From the NCBI RefSeq assembly GCF_030580935.1, contig NZ_JAUQOM010000008.1, positions 151,623-215,622 on the forward strand: a stretch of DNA of 64,000 bases, read 5' to 3'. The notes beneath the pieces were generated by a model, which had not been told where the DNA came from, did no database searches, and worked only from the letters and a program-made list of their open reading frames with translations. Shown here in pieces: positions 8,973 through 18,206 of this stretch. This DNA comes from Sphingobium cyanobacteriorum (GTDB lineage Bacteria > Pseudomonadota > Alphaproteobacteria > Sphingomonadales > Sphingomonadaceae). The translations under genes were made by a program, and so were the position numbers. Within the stretch, counting starts at the first letter, position 1. Each line of letters starts with the position of its first letter.

Positions 8973-9588
8973 TTGAAAAGGCGCGCTATGGGATTGTTGA
9001 GGGGTAAAGGCGAAGCCATCGCCAATGCCGGCGATGTCGGCGACATGGCACGCCTTGCTCAGGGCCGCACTCGGCGCCTTCGATGGCGTCGATATCTTCG
9101 TCAACAATGCCGCATGACAGGAGCTTTACGACCATCGAGGAAAGCGATTGGGACGCGGTGATTACGGTCCATGTCAAAGGCACGTTCGCCGTTACCCGAT
9201 CGATCTTCGAATGGATGAAGAAGGCGGGGAGGGGCGTCATCGTTAACACATCGTCCAGTTCCGGGATGGTCGCCAATTTCGGACAGGGCAATTATGGGGC
9301 CGCCAAAGCGGGAATATGAGGCCTGTCCAACCGAAGGCGCCCGATACGGCATGCGCGTCCGGACGCTGGCGTCCGGTCGCCACCACGCGATTGACCGAGG
9401 GCCTTTGGCCGCACGATCTTGTCGTGCAGAGCGGGCCTGACCGTATCGCCCCCACCTTCCTCCATATGGTGAGCGATCTGTCGATGCTGCACACGGGCAA
9501 GATGATGGCGGGGTCGCGCAGGCGGATGCAGGCCGACGTCGTGCCCAGCGCGGGGGACGTCGCACATCATGCCGCCTACATTTTCTGA
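8973..9588 (+). pseudogene. Short-chain dehydrogenase remnant, multiple frameshifts
   Basis: Fragments of one SDR are spread over the three forward frames: GEAIANAGDVGD (cofactor region), DIFVNNA, then FTTIEESDWDAVITVHVKG with VIVNTSSSSG and QGNYGAAKAGI (active-site Tyr and Lys). This is followed by a C-terminal piece with TRLTEGLWPHDL and MVSDLSMLHTGKMM. The order is that of a normal SDR, but frame changes and stops make it non-functional. The TRLTE and SD-TGK pattern resembles the SDR branch related to multifunctional 17-beta-HSD type 4. Confidence 0.72.
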
Positions 9589-9714
9589 CTGACGAGCCGC
9601 CGATCGAATTTTCCTAACACAAGCGGCACGGCGGAACAGATATGATCCCGCAGCGAAGCTGCCCGGTGACGAACAGCGCAAAACTCGGCGAAATTTGACA
9701 AAAAGGAGCAGGAT

Positions 9715-10515
9715 ATGAGCGTATCTTTTGATTTGAGTGGCAGGATCGCCATGGTGACGGGCGGCGGCACCGGGCTGGGACGCGGCATCGCACAGGCGCT
9801 GATCGACGCCGGTGCTGCCAAGGTCTATATCGTTTCGCGCAAGCTCCAGGTTCTGGAACAGGCCGCCGCCGAGATGTCGCCGGAAGGAAACTGTGTCGCG
9901 ATTGCGGCTGATCTTTCGACGGTTGCCGGCTGTCAGCAGCTCGCGGCCGAGTTCCGCAAGAGGGAGAAGCGGCTCGACATACTGGTAAATAATTCCGGGC
10001 TGGGATGGGTTGGCAGCTTTGAGGAATATTCCGAAAAAGGGTGGGACAAGTCCTTTCAGATCAACCTGAAGGCGCCCTTCTTCCTGGTGCAGGCGCTACT
10101 TGGCAGCCTGACAGCCCGTACAGGCCGTGATCAGCCGGCCTCCATCATCAATGTCGGCTCGATCGCGGGTGAAATGGCCAAGGGTGGCGGTGCGTTCGCC
10201 TACGGCCTGGCGAAGGGGGCGGTGCACCATGCAACCCGTATGCTGGCGCTGGAACTTGGGCCGCGCAATATTACGGTCAACGCGATCGCACCGGGCCGGT
10301 TCACGACCAGCATGACGACCCAGATAGCCCAGGACACGGAACGGCTGGAACGGGAAAGCAAGATGATCCCGCTCGGTCGCTGGGGCAGGGTCGAGGAACT
10401 GGGCGGCGTCGCGGTGTTGCTCGCGTCGACTGCGGGCAGCTATATCAATGGTGCGGTGATCGTCGTGGACGGCGGGCTGATGCTACAGCATCCGCTGGCG
10501 CTGGGGCTGGAATAG
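9715..10515 (+). CDS. Short-chain dehydrogenase/reductase
   Basis: A 266-residue classical SDR. It has the cofactor loop TGGGTGLGRG, an NNSG variant of the usual NNAG, the catalytic Ser in INVGSIAGE, Tyr and Lys in AYGLAKGAV, and a C-terminal YINGAVIVVDGG. It probably oxidises or reduces a hydroxy/keto group with NAD(P). A strong ribosome site (AAAAAGGAG) precedes the ATG. It is a single-gene unit and ends at a clear bidirectional hairpin. Confidence 0.92.
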   Translation: MSVSFDLSGRIAMVTGGGTGLGRGIAQALIDAGAAKVYIVSRKLQVLEQAAAEMSPEGNCVAIAADLSTVAGCQQLAAEFRKREKRLDILVNNSGLGWVGSFEEYSEKGWDKSFQINLKAPFFLVQALLGSLTARTGRDQPASIINVGSIAGEMAKGGGAFAYGLAKGAVHHATRMLALELGPRNITVNAIAPGRFTTSMTTQIAQDTERLERESKMIPLGRWGRVEELGGVAVLLASTAGSYINGAVIVVDGGLMLQHPLALGLE

Positions 10516-10532
10516 CCCTCAAGAACAGTAGA

Positions 10533-10570
10533 TTGCGGGGCTGATCTCAGAAAGAGAGGCAGCCCCGCAA
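10533..10570. terminator. Bidirectional hairpin terminator
   Basis: A perfect 11-bp stem (TTGCGGGGCTG paired with CAGCCCCGCAA) around a 16-nt loop lies between two convergent genes, the SDR ending at 10515 and the aldehyde dehydrogenase ending at 10577. No long T tract follows, but position and stem strength support termination in both directions. Confidence 0.72.
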
Positions 10571-10576
10571 CGCCTG

Positions 10577-11998
10577 CTATTTTGCTACGGTAATGGTCTG
10601 GGGCTTTGTGAATTCGAGCAGGCCTTCCCGTCCGTTTTCGACGCCGAAGCCCGACAGTTTATGACCAGCGAACGGTGTCCATGGCATAATATATTGGGTT
10701 TCGTTCACCCATACGGTGCCCGTTTCCAAGCGCGCAGCAATGTCGATCGCCCCTTGGCTGTCCGCCGACCAAACAGACCCGGCAAGCCCATAGTCGGAAG
10801 CGTTCGCCCGCTCGATCACGTCATCGATATCGCTGAACTTGATCAGCGGCAGCACGGGACCAAATGCCTCTTCCTGTACGACGCGGCTATCTTCAGGGGG
10901 ATTGTCGACGATGGCGAGCGGCACGAAATAGCCCTTGCCGCCTTCCGGTACATCGCCGCCCACCAGGAAGTTCAGGCCATTCTCACGGGCGTCGCGGATC
11001 AAATCCTTGACCTTTTCGAACTGTGGCCGGTTTTGGATCGGGCCATAATTGCTGCCTTGCTCCAGCCCGTTGCCGACTTTCGCCGCGCGGGCACGCGTGA
11101 CGAGCGCATCGGCCACCTGGTCGTAGACGTCCTCATGAATATACATGCGCTTGATCGCGACACATAGCTGGCCGCTGTTGGCGAAGGATGCACCGAACAG
11201 CTTGTCGGCGACCTTATCGAGTTCGACATCCGGCATCACGATCGCGGCGTCATTGCCGCCCAGCTCCAACGTTACAGGCTTCAGATTTTCCGCGGCCGTT
11301 TGCATGACGCGCTTGCCGGTCGGCGTGGAGCCGGTAAAGCTGATCTTGTCGATCCCCGGATGGGCGCTCAGCCATGGGCCAAGCTGGTCACCGCCACTGA
11401 TGACATTGAACACGCCCGCCGGCAGATGCTCCTGCATCAATTCACCAAGCTTGAGCATCGTGAGCGGGGTGAAGGGCGAGGGTTTGAGCACGATCGCGTT
11501 GCCAGTCAGCAGCGCGGGTGCGATCTTCCAGATGGCCAGGTTGAACGGGAAATTCCAGGGGACGATGCCCGCGACGACGCCCAGAGGGACGTGACGGGTT
11601 TCGGATCGGCGCTGCTCTGAGTCCTCCGTCACTTCGACCGGGATCTCCTGCTGGGCGATGGCGCCGCACCAGAAAGCGGAAAAATCCACCTCCATACGCG
11701 CCCCCTTGAGCGGACGGCCCTGTTCCAGCGTGAACAGACGGGCAAAATCATCGGCATGCTGGGCGATGACTTCGCCCATCTTCGCAACCAGGCGGCGACG
11801 CTCCTCCAGCGGCGTTGCACGCCATTTGGGGAATGCCTTGCGGGCGGCGGCAACAGCTTGGTCCAGTTGTTCGCGCGAGCAATCGGGCGCCTTGGCGACG
11901 ACGTCCTCATTCGCGGGATTGATGACGTCGACCGTCGTTGCGGAGCTTATGCTCTGCCCGTCTATGGTCATCGCGAAATTATTGAAAAAGTCTGCCAT
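10577..11998 (-). CDS. NAD(P)-dependent aldehyde dehydrogenase
   Basis: About 473 residues, normal for the family. It has the Rossmann-region GIVPWNFPFNLAIWK, the FTGSTPTGKRV cofactor loop, the general-base segment TLELGGNDA, and the catalytic cysteine in NSGQLCVAIKRM. The start at 11998 gives MADFFNNFAMTIDG and has GAGAGGA upstream; longer frames lack that support. It would oxidise an aldehyde to the acid that the neighbouring acyl-CoA ligase could activate. It is transcribed in the same direction as that ligase, but the two are about 235 bp apart. Confidence 0.92.
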   Translation of the reverse strand: MADFFNNFAMTIDGQSISSATTVDVINPANEDVVAKAPDCSREQLDQAVAAARKAFPKWRATPLEERRRLVAKMGEVIAQHADDFARLFTLEQGRPLKGARMEVDFSAFWCGAIAQQEIPVEVTEDSEQRRSETRHVPLGVVAGIVPWNFPFNLAIWKIAPALLTGNAIVLKPSPFTPLTMLKLGELMQEHLPAGVFNVISGGDQLGPWLSAHPGIDKISFTGSTPTGKRVMQTAAENLKPVTLELGGNDAAIVMPDVELDKVADKLFGASFANSGQLCVAIKRMYIHEDVYDQVADALVTRARAAKVGNGLEQGSNYGPIQNRPQFEKVKDLIRDARENGLNFLVGGDVPEGGKGYFVPLAIVDNPPEDSRVVQEEAFGPVLPLIKFSDIDDVIERANASDYGLAGSVWSADSQGAIDIAARLETGTVWVNETQYIMPWTPFAGHKLSGFGVENGREGLLEFTKPQTITVAK

Positions 11999-12233
11999 GA
12001 TGATCCTCTCACTCTGTCGGCGACGTGCGCCCACACGTTCATCCAAATGTCTGTTCTTGCCGAAAGCGCGTCAATGGTTGGTCGTCCAATCCATTGGTCA
12101 ACCGTCTTGCCGCGTCATCGTCCTCGGACATGACCGGGGAGCGCATGTCCGCTGGACAATTCTGTTCGATCCATGTCGGCGTCGTCGCACCGAAATCGCC
12201 AAGATCATGCGTCATTCGAGGATCCTGACGAAG

Positions 12234-13781
12234 TCAGGCTCTGACGGCGGGCTGATCCTTCTTAGCCCAGTAGCTGTCACGGAGCAGGCGCTTGTAAAGC
12301 TTGCCGGTGGCATGACGGGGCAGGTCCGCCATGAAATCGATTTGACGCGGTGCCTTGACATGACTGAGGTGCGCCCGCGCAAACTGCATCAGTTCGGCGG
12401 CGAAATCGTCATTGGCGTCCGCCCAGTCGAGGGGTTGAACGACCGCCACGACCTTTTCGCCCATTTCTTCGTCCGGCGCGCCGATCACTGCCACGTCACC
12501 CACCTTGGGATGCGTGACGAGCAGGTTTTCGAGCTCCTGCGGATAGATGTTTACGCCGCCCGAGATGATCATGAAGCTCTTGCGATCGGTAAGGTAGAGA
12601 TAACCTTCCTCATCGACCCAACCGACATCGCCCAGTGTGGTCCATCCGTGGGGATGACGCGACTCCTGCGTCTTGGTGCTGTCGTTGTGATATTCGAAAC
12701 TTGGGCCGCCCGAAAAATAGATCGTGCCCTCCGAGCGCGGCGGCAACTCATTGCCATTTTCGTCGCAGATGTGCAGCTTGGTGATGCGCGGTCGTCCGAC
12801 CGACCCCTTGTGTGTTAGCCATTCGTGCGGCGAGATGAAGGTCCCGCCATTGCCTTCGGAGCCGCTATAATATTCGTGAATGATGGGACCGAACCAGTCC
12901 ATCATCGCTTCCTTGATCGGGATCGGGCAAGGGGCCGCCGCATGGATCACCGCCCGCAACGATGACACGTCGTAACGGTTGCGGACTTCCTCAGGCATTT
13001 TGAGCATGCGGACAAAGTGGGTCGGCACGAATTGCGCGGTCGTCACCTTGAAGTGTTCGATCGCTTCGAGCGCGTCTTCGGGACTGAACTTTTCCATGAC
13101 CACGACCGTGCCGCCCAGCCGTGTCATCCCCATAACATAGCGTAATGGCGCTGCGTGATAGATCGGCGCCGGGCAAAGATAGATGCTGTCGGCTGTCGCT
13201 TCATAGAGATTGGCGAGCGCATCTGCCACTGCGTCAGGCCCGTCGATCGGCTGATTATCAATCTTGCGCGGCTTAATGCCCTTGGGTCGGCCGGTCGTGC
13301 CGGACGAATAGAGCATCTCGGTGCCCGCCTGCTCATCGGCGATGGGCGTGGTCGGTTGCGCTGCACGCTCGGCGATAAAATCGCGATAGCCCGCTATCGG
13401 TCCGCCGAGCGCGAAATGTGCGAGATCGAGCCCCCGTTCGAGCAAATGGGCAGGCAGGTCGTTCAGCACCGCAGAGATCACCAGCGCCTTTGCGCCGCTG
13501 TCAGAAAGAATATAGGCGATCTCGTCGGTCTGGAGCTTGTTCGATACGGGTACGAAGTAGAGACCCGAGCGCTGCGCTGCCCATGCGATTTCGAAAAAGG
13601 CCGGATTATTCTCCATGCACACTGCGATCGCGTCGCCGGCTTTCAGCCCAAGCGACCGAAACAGATGAGCACCCTGATTGGATCGGGCGTCAAGCTCTCC
13701 GTATGTCACCGTCTGCTTGCTAGGCGACATGATGATGGCGGGTTTGTCGGGATTTGCTTGAGCGTGGATATAGGGGTGCAT
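12234..13781 (-). CDS. Acyl-CoA ligase (AMP-binding family)
   Basis: A 515-residue ANL-superfamily ligase. The P-loop-like motif is YSSGTTGRPKGIK, the YSGSEGN segment lies mid-protein, the hinge region contains TLGDVGWVDEEGYLYLTDR, and the C-terminal lysine motif is ATGKLYKRLLRD. It activates a carboxylic acid with ATP to an acyl-AMP and then to the CoA thioester. The substrate is not predictable from motifs. The downstream aldehyde dehydrogenase could supply its acid. The upstream 220 bp contain no gene. Confidence 0.91.
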   Translation of the reverse strand: MHPYIHAQANPDKPAIIMSPSKQTVTYGELDARSNQGAHLFRSLGLKAGDAIAVCMENNPAFFEIAWAAQRSGLYFVPVSNKLQTDEIAYILSDSGAKALVISAVLNDLPAHLLERGLDLAHFALGGPIAGYRDFIAERAAQPTTPIADEQAGTEMLYSSGTTGRPKGIKPRKIDNQPIDGPDAVADALANLYEATADSIYLCPAPIYHAAPLRYVMGMTRLGGTVVVMEKFSPEDALEAIEHFKVTTAQFVPTHFVRMLKMPEEVRNRYDVSSLRAVIHAAAPCPIPIKEAMMDWFGPIIHEYYSGSEGNGGTFISPHEWLTHKGSVGRPRITKLHICDENGNELPPRSEGTIYFSGGPSFEYHNDSTKTQESRHPHGWTTLGDVGWVDEEGYLYLTDRKSFMIISGGVNIYPQELENLLVTHPKVGDVAVIGAPDEEMGEKVVAVVQPLDWADANDDFAAELMQFARAHLSHVKAPRQIDFMADLPRHATGKLYKRLLRDSYWAKKDQPAVRA

Positions 13782-14002
13782 GGCGGTTCTCGATTTTGGA
13801 ATTAACGGCAGGATGTCAGCTATCTGCTAACCAAATGACGGGGCATGGGTCAGGTCGCGCGGCAGGCCGCCGCGTTTCTGCGAGGGTGACAGATGTATGG
13901 CGAAGCCGATCGACGACCGGCAAGGAAGCGGCTTGCATGACCGCGAAATCTGGTCGGCGACCGTGTACACATGCTCTCCTGACATTTTGACTAATTCCCG
14001 GC

Positions 14003-15082
14003 TTATGGGATGACTAAATTTTCGAAATTAGCGTCCGCAAATGGAGCCGCGACGACCGGGCTTGCCGCCGGCGTTCGGGAGAAGCGCGGTGCAGGCGCAG
14101 GCTGCACGACGCCTTCCAACTCCACGAAAGTGCCGCGTTCGGCGTTATGCGGGTGGGCAGGTGCTTCGCTCATCGACAGGACGGGCGCGAAACATACGTC
14201 GCTATGCTCCATCAGCGCGCACCATTCGGCCCGCGTACGGGTAAGGAAAAGTGCACTCAATCGCGCCTTGAGGACCGGCCAGGCGGCCTCATCCATCTGT
14301 GCCTGGAATGCAGGATCCTCCGCCAGGCCGGTAAGTTTGAGCAGCAGGCTGTAGAATTGCGGTTCGATGGAGCCGAGCGCGATATATTTGCCGTCCGCAG
14401 TCTCATAGCTGTCGTAGAAATGCGAGCCGGTATCGAGCAGATTGGTGCCCCGCTCTTCGCTCCATCCCGCCGTCGCGCGGAAACCCCAGATCATGCTCAT
14501 CAGCAAAGCGGCGCCATCGACCATCGCACAGTCGATGACCTGACCCTGGCCGTTGCGATGCGCTTCGAGCAGCGCTGCCGCCATACCGAATGCCAGCAGC
14601 ATGCCGCCACCGCCGAAGTCACCCACCATATTGATGGGCGGGGTTGGCTTTTCACCGGCGCGGCCATAACTGTGGAGCGCTCCGGCAAGCGCGATATAAT
14701 TGATATCATGACCTGCGGCCTGGGCGTAGGGACCGTTCTGGCCCCACCCCGTCATGCGACCATAGACAAGGCGCGGATTGTCCTGGAGCAGAATATCCGG
14801 GCCGAGTCCGAGCCGTTCCATGACGCCGGGACGAAAGCCCTCGATCAAGCCGTCGGCCGAGCGGACAAGCGCGCGGACGCGCTCTTGTCCCTCAGGAGAT
14901 TTCAGATCGGCAGCTACCAGCTTGCGCGAGCGCATCAGCGGATCACGCAGATCGGGCACGCCTTCCGGACGATGCACCAAAATAACCTCGGCACCCTGAT
15001 CGGCAAGCATCATGCCGCAAAAAGGCCCAGGGCCGATGCCGGCCATTTCGATGATCCGTATGCCGGAAAGCGGCCCGCTCAT
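14003..15082 (-). CDS. Alpha-methylacyl-CoA racemase-like CaiB/BaiF protein
   Basis: About 359 residues. The N terminus (MSGPLSGIRIIEMAGIGPGP) is characteristic of alpha-methylacyl-CoA racemases. The catalytic pair of that subfamily is present, H125-D126 in AAGHDINY and D155 in NMVGDFGGGG. It should therefore epimerise the alpha-methyl carbon of a branched acyl-CoA rather than transfer CoA. The ATG is separated by one base from the stop of the preceding SDR, so they are coupled. Together with the thiolase upstream this suggests breakdown of a methyl-branched chain. Confidence 0.9.
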   Translation of the reverse strand: MSGPLSGIRIIEMAGIGPGPFCGMMLADQGAEVILVHRPEGVPDLRDPLMRSRKLVAADLKSPEGQERVRALVRSADGLIEGFRPGVMERLGLGPDILLQDNPRLVYGRMTGWGQNGPYAQAAGHDINYIALAGALHSYGRAGEKPTPPINMVGDFGGGGMLLAFGMAAALLEAHRNGQGQVIDCAMVDGAALLMSMIWGFRATAGWSEERGTNLLDTGSHFYDSYETADGKYIALGSIEPQFYSLLLKLTGLAEDPAFQAQMDEAAWPVLKARLSALFLTRTRAEWCALMEHSDVCFAPVLSMSEAPAHPHNAERGTFVELEGVVQPAPAPRFSRTPAASPVVAAPFADANFENLVIP

Positions 15083-15083
15083 G

Positions 15084-15863
15084 TCAGCGCGGCGCCATAC
15101 GGATCGAACCGTCGAGGCGGACGTCCTCACCGTTGAAATAGGAGTTGCGAATCATCTCGATCGCAAGGCTGGCATATTCCGCTGGATCACCCAGACGTTT
15201 AGGGAATGGCACCTGTGCACCCAGCGCATCGAGCACATTTTGCGGCGCGCCCTTCAAGAGCGGGGTGTTGAAAATACCCGGCAAAATGGTGTTGATGCGG
15301 ATGCCTTCGGACGAGAGGTCGCGCGCGATCGGCAGGGTCATGCCCACGACGCCGCCCTTCGACGCGGAATAGGCGGCCTGACCGATCTGGCCGTCCTCGG
15401 CCGCAACGCTTGCCGTGTTGACGATCGCGCCGCGCTCGCCATTTTCGCCTGGCTCCAGCGTCAGCATGCCGGCAGCGGATTTGGCGATGCAGCGGAACGT
15501 GCCGACCAGATTGATCTGGACGATCTTGTCGAACGCCTCGATCGGGAAGTGGGTGATATCGCCAGTCTTGCGATCCCGCCCGGCCGTCTTGATCGCGTTG
15601 CCAGTGCCAGCGCAATTCACCAGAATCGCTTCCTGGCCATGAGCCGCGCGCGCTTTAGCAAAGCCGGCGTCGACGCTGGCGTCATTGGTCACATCGACCT
15701 TACAGAACACGCCGCCCAGTTCAGCCGCGACTGCATTGCCCGCCTCTTCATTAAGGTCGAAGATCGCGACCTTGACGCCTTCTGCCGCAAGCACCCTTGC
15801 CGTCGCTTCGCCAAGACCGCTCGCGCCACCCGTGACGACGGCCGACTTACCCGCAATTTCCAC
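15084..15863 (-). CDS. 3-hydroxyacyl-CoA dehydrogenase, HSD10-like SDR
   Basis: A 259-residue SDR closest in pattern to type II 3-hydroxyacyl-CoA dehydrogenase (HSD17B10). It shows VVTGGASGLGEATA, FDLNEEAG, VNCAGTGNA, the long INLVGTFRCI segment, IVNTASVAAEDGQIGQ and YSASKGGVVGMT. I start it at the GTG at 15863, which has AAGGGG 7 nt upstream and gives a family-typical N terminus. It lies between the thiolase and the racemase-like gene, so it would oxidise the 3-hydroxyacyl-CoA before thiolysis. Confidence 0.92.
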   Translation of the reverse strand: MEIAGKSAVVTGGASGLGEATARVLAAEGVKVAIFDLNEEAGNAVAAELGGVFCKVDVTNDASVDAGFAKARAAHGQEAILVNCAGTGNAIKTAGRDRKTGDITHFPIEAFDKIVQINLVGTFRCIAKSAAGMLTLEPGENGERGAIVNTASVAAEDGQIGQAAYSASKGGVVGMTLPIARDLSSEGIRINTILPGIFNTPLLKGAPQNVLDALGAQVPFPKRLGDPAEYASLAIEMIRNSYFNGEDVRLDGSIRMAPR

Positions 15864-15904
15864 TGATATTCCCCTTATATAACTTTGATTGGTGGCCGAG
15901 ACGC

Positions 15905-17068
15905 TCAGAGCGCCTCGATAATGGTCACGTTGGCGATGCCGCCGCCTTCGCACATGGTCTGCAGACCATAGCGCTTGCCCCGTGCGCGTAGCGCGTGGAT
16001 CAGGGTCGTCATCAGCTTCGTGCCCGATGCGCCGAGCGGATGACCGAGCGCGATCGCGCCGCCATTGACGTTAAGCTTCTCAGGATCGGCGCCGATCACT
16101 TCAAGCCATGCGAGCGGAACCGGCGCGAACGCCTCGTTCACTTCATAAAGATCGACGTCGCCGATCTTCATGCCGGCACGCGCAAGGGCCCGCTGCGTTG
16201 CTGGAACCGGCTCTTCGAGCATGATTACAGGATCGCCGGCCGTCACCGTCATCGAATGGATGCGGGCCAGCGGCGTCAGATTATGCGCCTTGAGCGCCCG
16301 CTCATTGACGACCAACACGCCCGATGCGCCGTCGCAAATCTGGCTCGACGTCGCCGCCGTCAGCGTGCCGCCCTCCACGAGCAGCTTGACCGAAGCGATC
16401 GATTCGGCCGAGGCGTCAAACCGCACGCCCTCGTCGATCAGATGCTGTTCGGCCTTGCCTTCCGGCGTCACGATATCGACGGCCGTTAACTCGTCCGCAA
16501 AGGCACCCGATTTGATCGCGGCAGCTGCCCGACGCTGACTTTCCAGCCCGAACGCATCCAGCCTTTCACGCGTGAAGCCGTATTTCGCGGCGATCATTTC
16601 CGCGCCCTTGAACTGGCTGAAGCCATCGACACCGAAGCGTGAAAGAATCTTCTGGCTCCACGCGCCCTCGCCGACGCCCGGCGTCATCGCCAGGCCCATG
16701 GGAACGCGCGTCATACTTTCCGTGCCGCAGGCTATAACTACGTCCTGCGTGCCCGACATCACGGCCTGCGCCGCGAAGTGCAGCGCCTGCTGGGAAGATC
16801 CGCACTGCCGATCGATGGTGACGGCCGGGACGCTTATCGGGAGCGAGGATGCCAGCACGGCGCTGCGACCGACATGAAGCGACTGCTCACCTGCTTGCGT
16901 GACGCACCCCAAGATCACGTCGTCAATCGCAGCAGGATCGATGCCCGCCCGCGAAACGAGCGAATCCAGCACGAGACCGCCCAGATCAGCAGGATGCCAG
17001 CCTGCAAGGCGACCACCACGACGGCCACCAGCGGTCCGCGTTGCGGCGACGATATATGCCTCAGACAA
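15905..17068 (-). CDS. Acetyl-CoA acetyltransferase (thiolase), TTG start
   Basis: A 387-residue thiolase. The nucleophile is Cys89 in DRQCGSSQQAL; the C-terminal motifs are NVNGGAIALGHPLGASG and CEGGGIANV. The best start is a TTG at 17068 (LSEAYIVAATRT), since GAGGAG lies 6-7 nt upstream and the first residues then match the family. It cleaves a 3-ketoacyl-CoA. It leads a minus-strand unit followed by the HSD10-like SDR and the racemase-like gene, and shares a divergent promoter region with the quinone oxidoreductase. Confidence 0.92.
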   Translation of the reverse strand: MSEAYIVAATRTAGGRRGGRLAGWHPADLGGLVLDSLVSRAGIDPAAIDDVILGCVTQAGEQSLHVGRSAVLASSLPISVPAVTIDRQCGSSQQALHFAAQAVMSGTQDVVIACGTESMTRVPMGLAMTPGVGEGAWSQKILSRFGVDGFSQFKGAEMIAAKYGFTRERLDAFGLESQRRAAAAIKSGAFADELTAVDIVTPEGKAEQHLIDEGVRFDASAESIASVKLLVEGGTLTAATSSQICDGASGVLVVNERALKAHNLTPLARIHSMTVTAGDPVIMLEEPVPATQRALARAGMKIGDVDLYEVNEAFAPVPLAWLEVIGADPEKLNVNGGAIALGHPLGASGTKLMTTLIHALRARGKRYGLQTMCEGGGIANVTIIEAL

Positions 17069-17126
17069 TCGATGCTCCTCAATTTTGCCATGCACTTGGA
17101 CTTGCGATATCACCCAAATCTCGGCT

Positions 17127-17146
17127 AATCAATCGAACAATTGAAT
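17127..17146. promoter_or_regulatory. Candidate operator, recurring dyad motif (copy 3)
   Basis: AATCAATCGAACAATTGAAT contains the perfect inverted repeat TCAAT-CGAACA-ATTGA. It sits in the divergent intergenic region, 59 bp from the thiolase TTG and 68 bp from the quinone oxidoreductase ATG, so one site could control both units. Its first 14 bases are identical to the copy at 34676. Confidence 0.6.
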
Positions 17147-17213
17147 AGCGCCTGTTGCCGAGCATGGCCGGGCGCGGTCGCCATGTTGAGGGAGCTTGTT
17201 TTTGAGGATGACG

Positions 17214-18206
17214 ATGGCCGCACTTGTGTGCGAGGCGTTCAGCCCGCTTCCTCGACTATGCAGCCGGGAGGTCGCTATTCCTGAACCTGGTATCGGCGAA
17301 ATCCGCCTGAAGGTCGCCTGCGCCGGTCTGGGTTTTGTCGATGCGTTGGTCTGTTCGGGCGAATATCAGGTCAAGCCGCCCTTGCCCTTCACGCCTGGCA
17401 ATGAAGTGGCCGGATGTGTCGATGCCGTGGGCGCGGGCGTGACCTCGCTCAAACCAGGCGATCGCGTGGCCGCGTTGGTCGCGGGCGGCGGGTTGGGCGA
17501 ATATGCCCTGGCGCGCGAAGCGCTTGTGGTTGCGATACCGGATGCCCTGCCATTTCTCACCGCGGCCGCCTGTGTGACCAATTATACGACCGTGGCGTTC
17601 GGCCTACAGGGGCTCGGGCGTCCGGCCAAGGGCGAAACCATGCTCGTATTGGGGGCCGGCGGCGGCCTGGGCATGGCAGCTCTGGACTTTGGCCGCATGC
17701 TGGGGCTGCGTACCATCGCGCTGGCATCCAATGAGGAAAAGCGCCGCGCGGCAAATATGCAGGGTGCCACCATCGTGATGGACTATAGCGGCGGTGACTG
17801 GCGCCGCGCGGTTGAGGCGGAGATCGGCAAGGCTGCTGTCGACATTATATTCGATCCTGTCGGCGGCGCCATGTCGGAACCGGCGTTTCGCCTGTTGGCG
17901 ATCGGCGGGCGGCATCTGGTGCTTGGGTTTGCGTCGGGAGAGATCGCCCGTCTGCCGTTGAATCTGCCGCTGCTCCGGCGAGCCGACATTATCGGGGTCG
18001 ATTGGGGCGGGGCGGTGCGGGGCGACGTCACGCTGTTTCGCCCGACATTCGCGCCGGTCGCCCAGGCCCTGGCCGATGGCGTGCTGCGGCCGACGGGAAT
18101 CCAGCCGATAGCCTTTCGTGACTCACAGGAAGCCTTGGCGCGCTTGCGCAACCGGCAGGCGCATGGAAAATCGGTTGTCGAAGTGGCGTTGGAGAACAGG
18201 ATATGA
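17214..18206 (+). CDS. Zinc-free MDR-family quinone oxidoreductase
   Basis: About 330 residues. It is a medium-chain dehydrogenase/reductase with the Rossmann loop LVLGAGGGLGMAALD and a GPxx-type DPVGGAMSEPAFR segment, but none of the zinc-binding cysteines of alcohol dehydrogenases. This is the NADPH:quinone or enoyl-reductase type. The ATG at 17214 is favoured because GAGG lies 6 nt upstream. Its stop overlaps the next ATG as ATGA, coupling it to the acyl-CoA ligase. A close relative lies at 39730-40722. Confidence 0.88.
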   Translation: MAALVCEAFSPLPRLCSREVAIPEPGIGEIRLKVACAGLGFVDALVCSGEYQVKPPLPFTPGNEVAGCVDAVGAGVTSLKPGDRVAALVAGGGLGEYALAREALVVAIPDALPFLTAAACVTNYTTVAFGLQGLGRPAKGETMLVLGAGGGLGMAALDFGRMLGLRTIALASNEEKRRAANMQGATIVMDYSGGDWRRAVEAEIGKAAVDIIFDPVGGAMSEPAFRLLAIGGRHLVLGFASGEIARLPLNLPLLRRADIIGVDWGGAVRGDVTLFRPTFAPVAQALADGVLRPTGIQPIAFRDSQEALARLRNRQAHGKSVVEVALENRI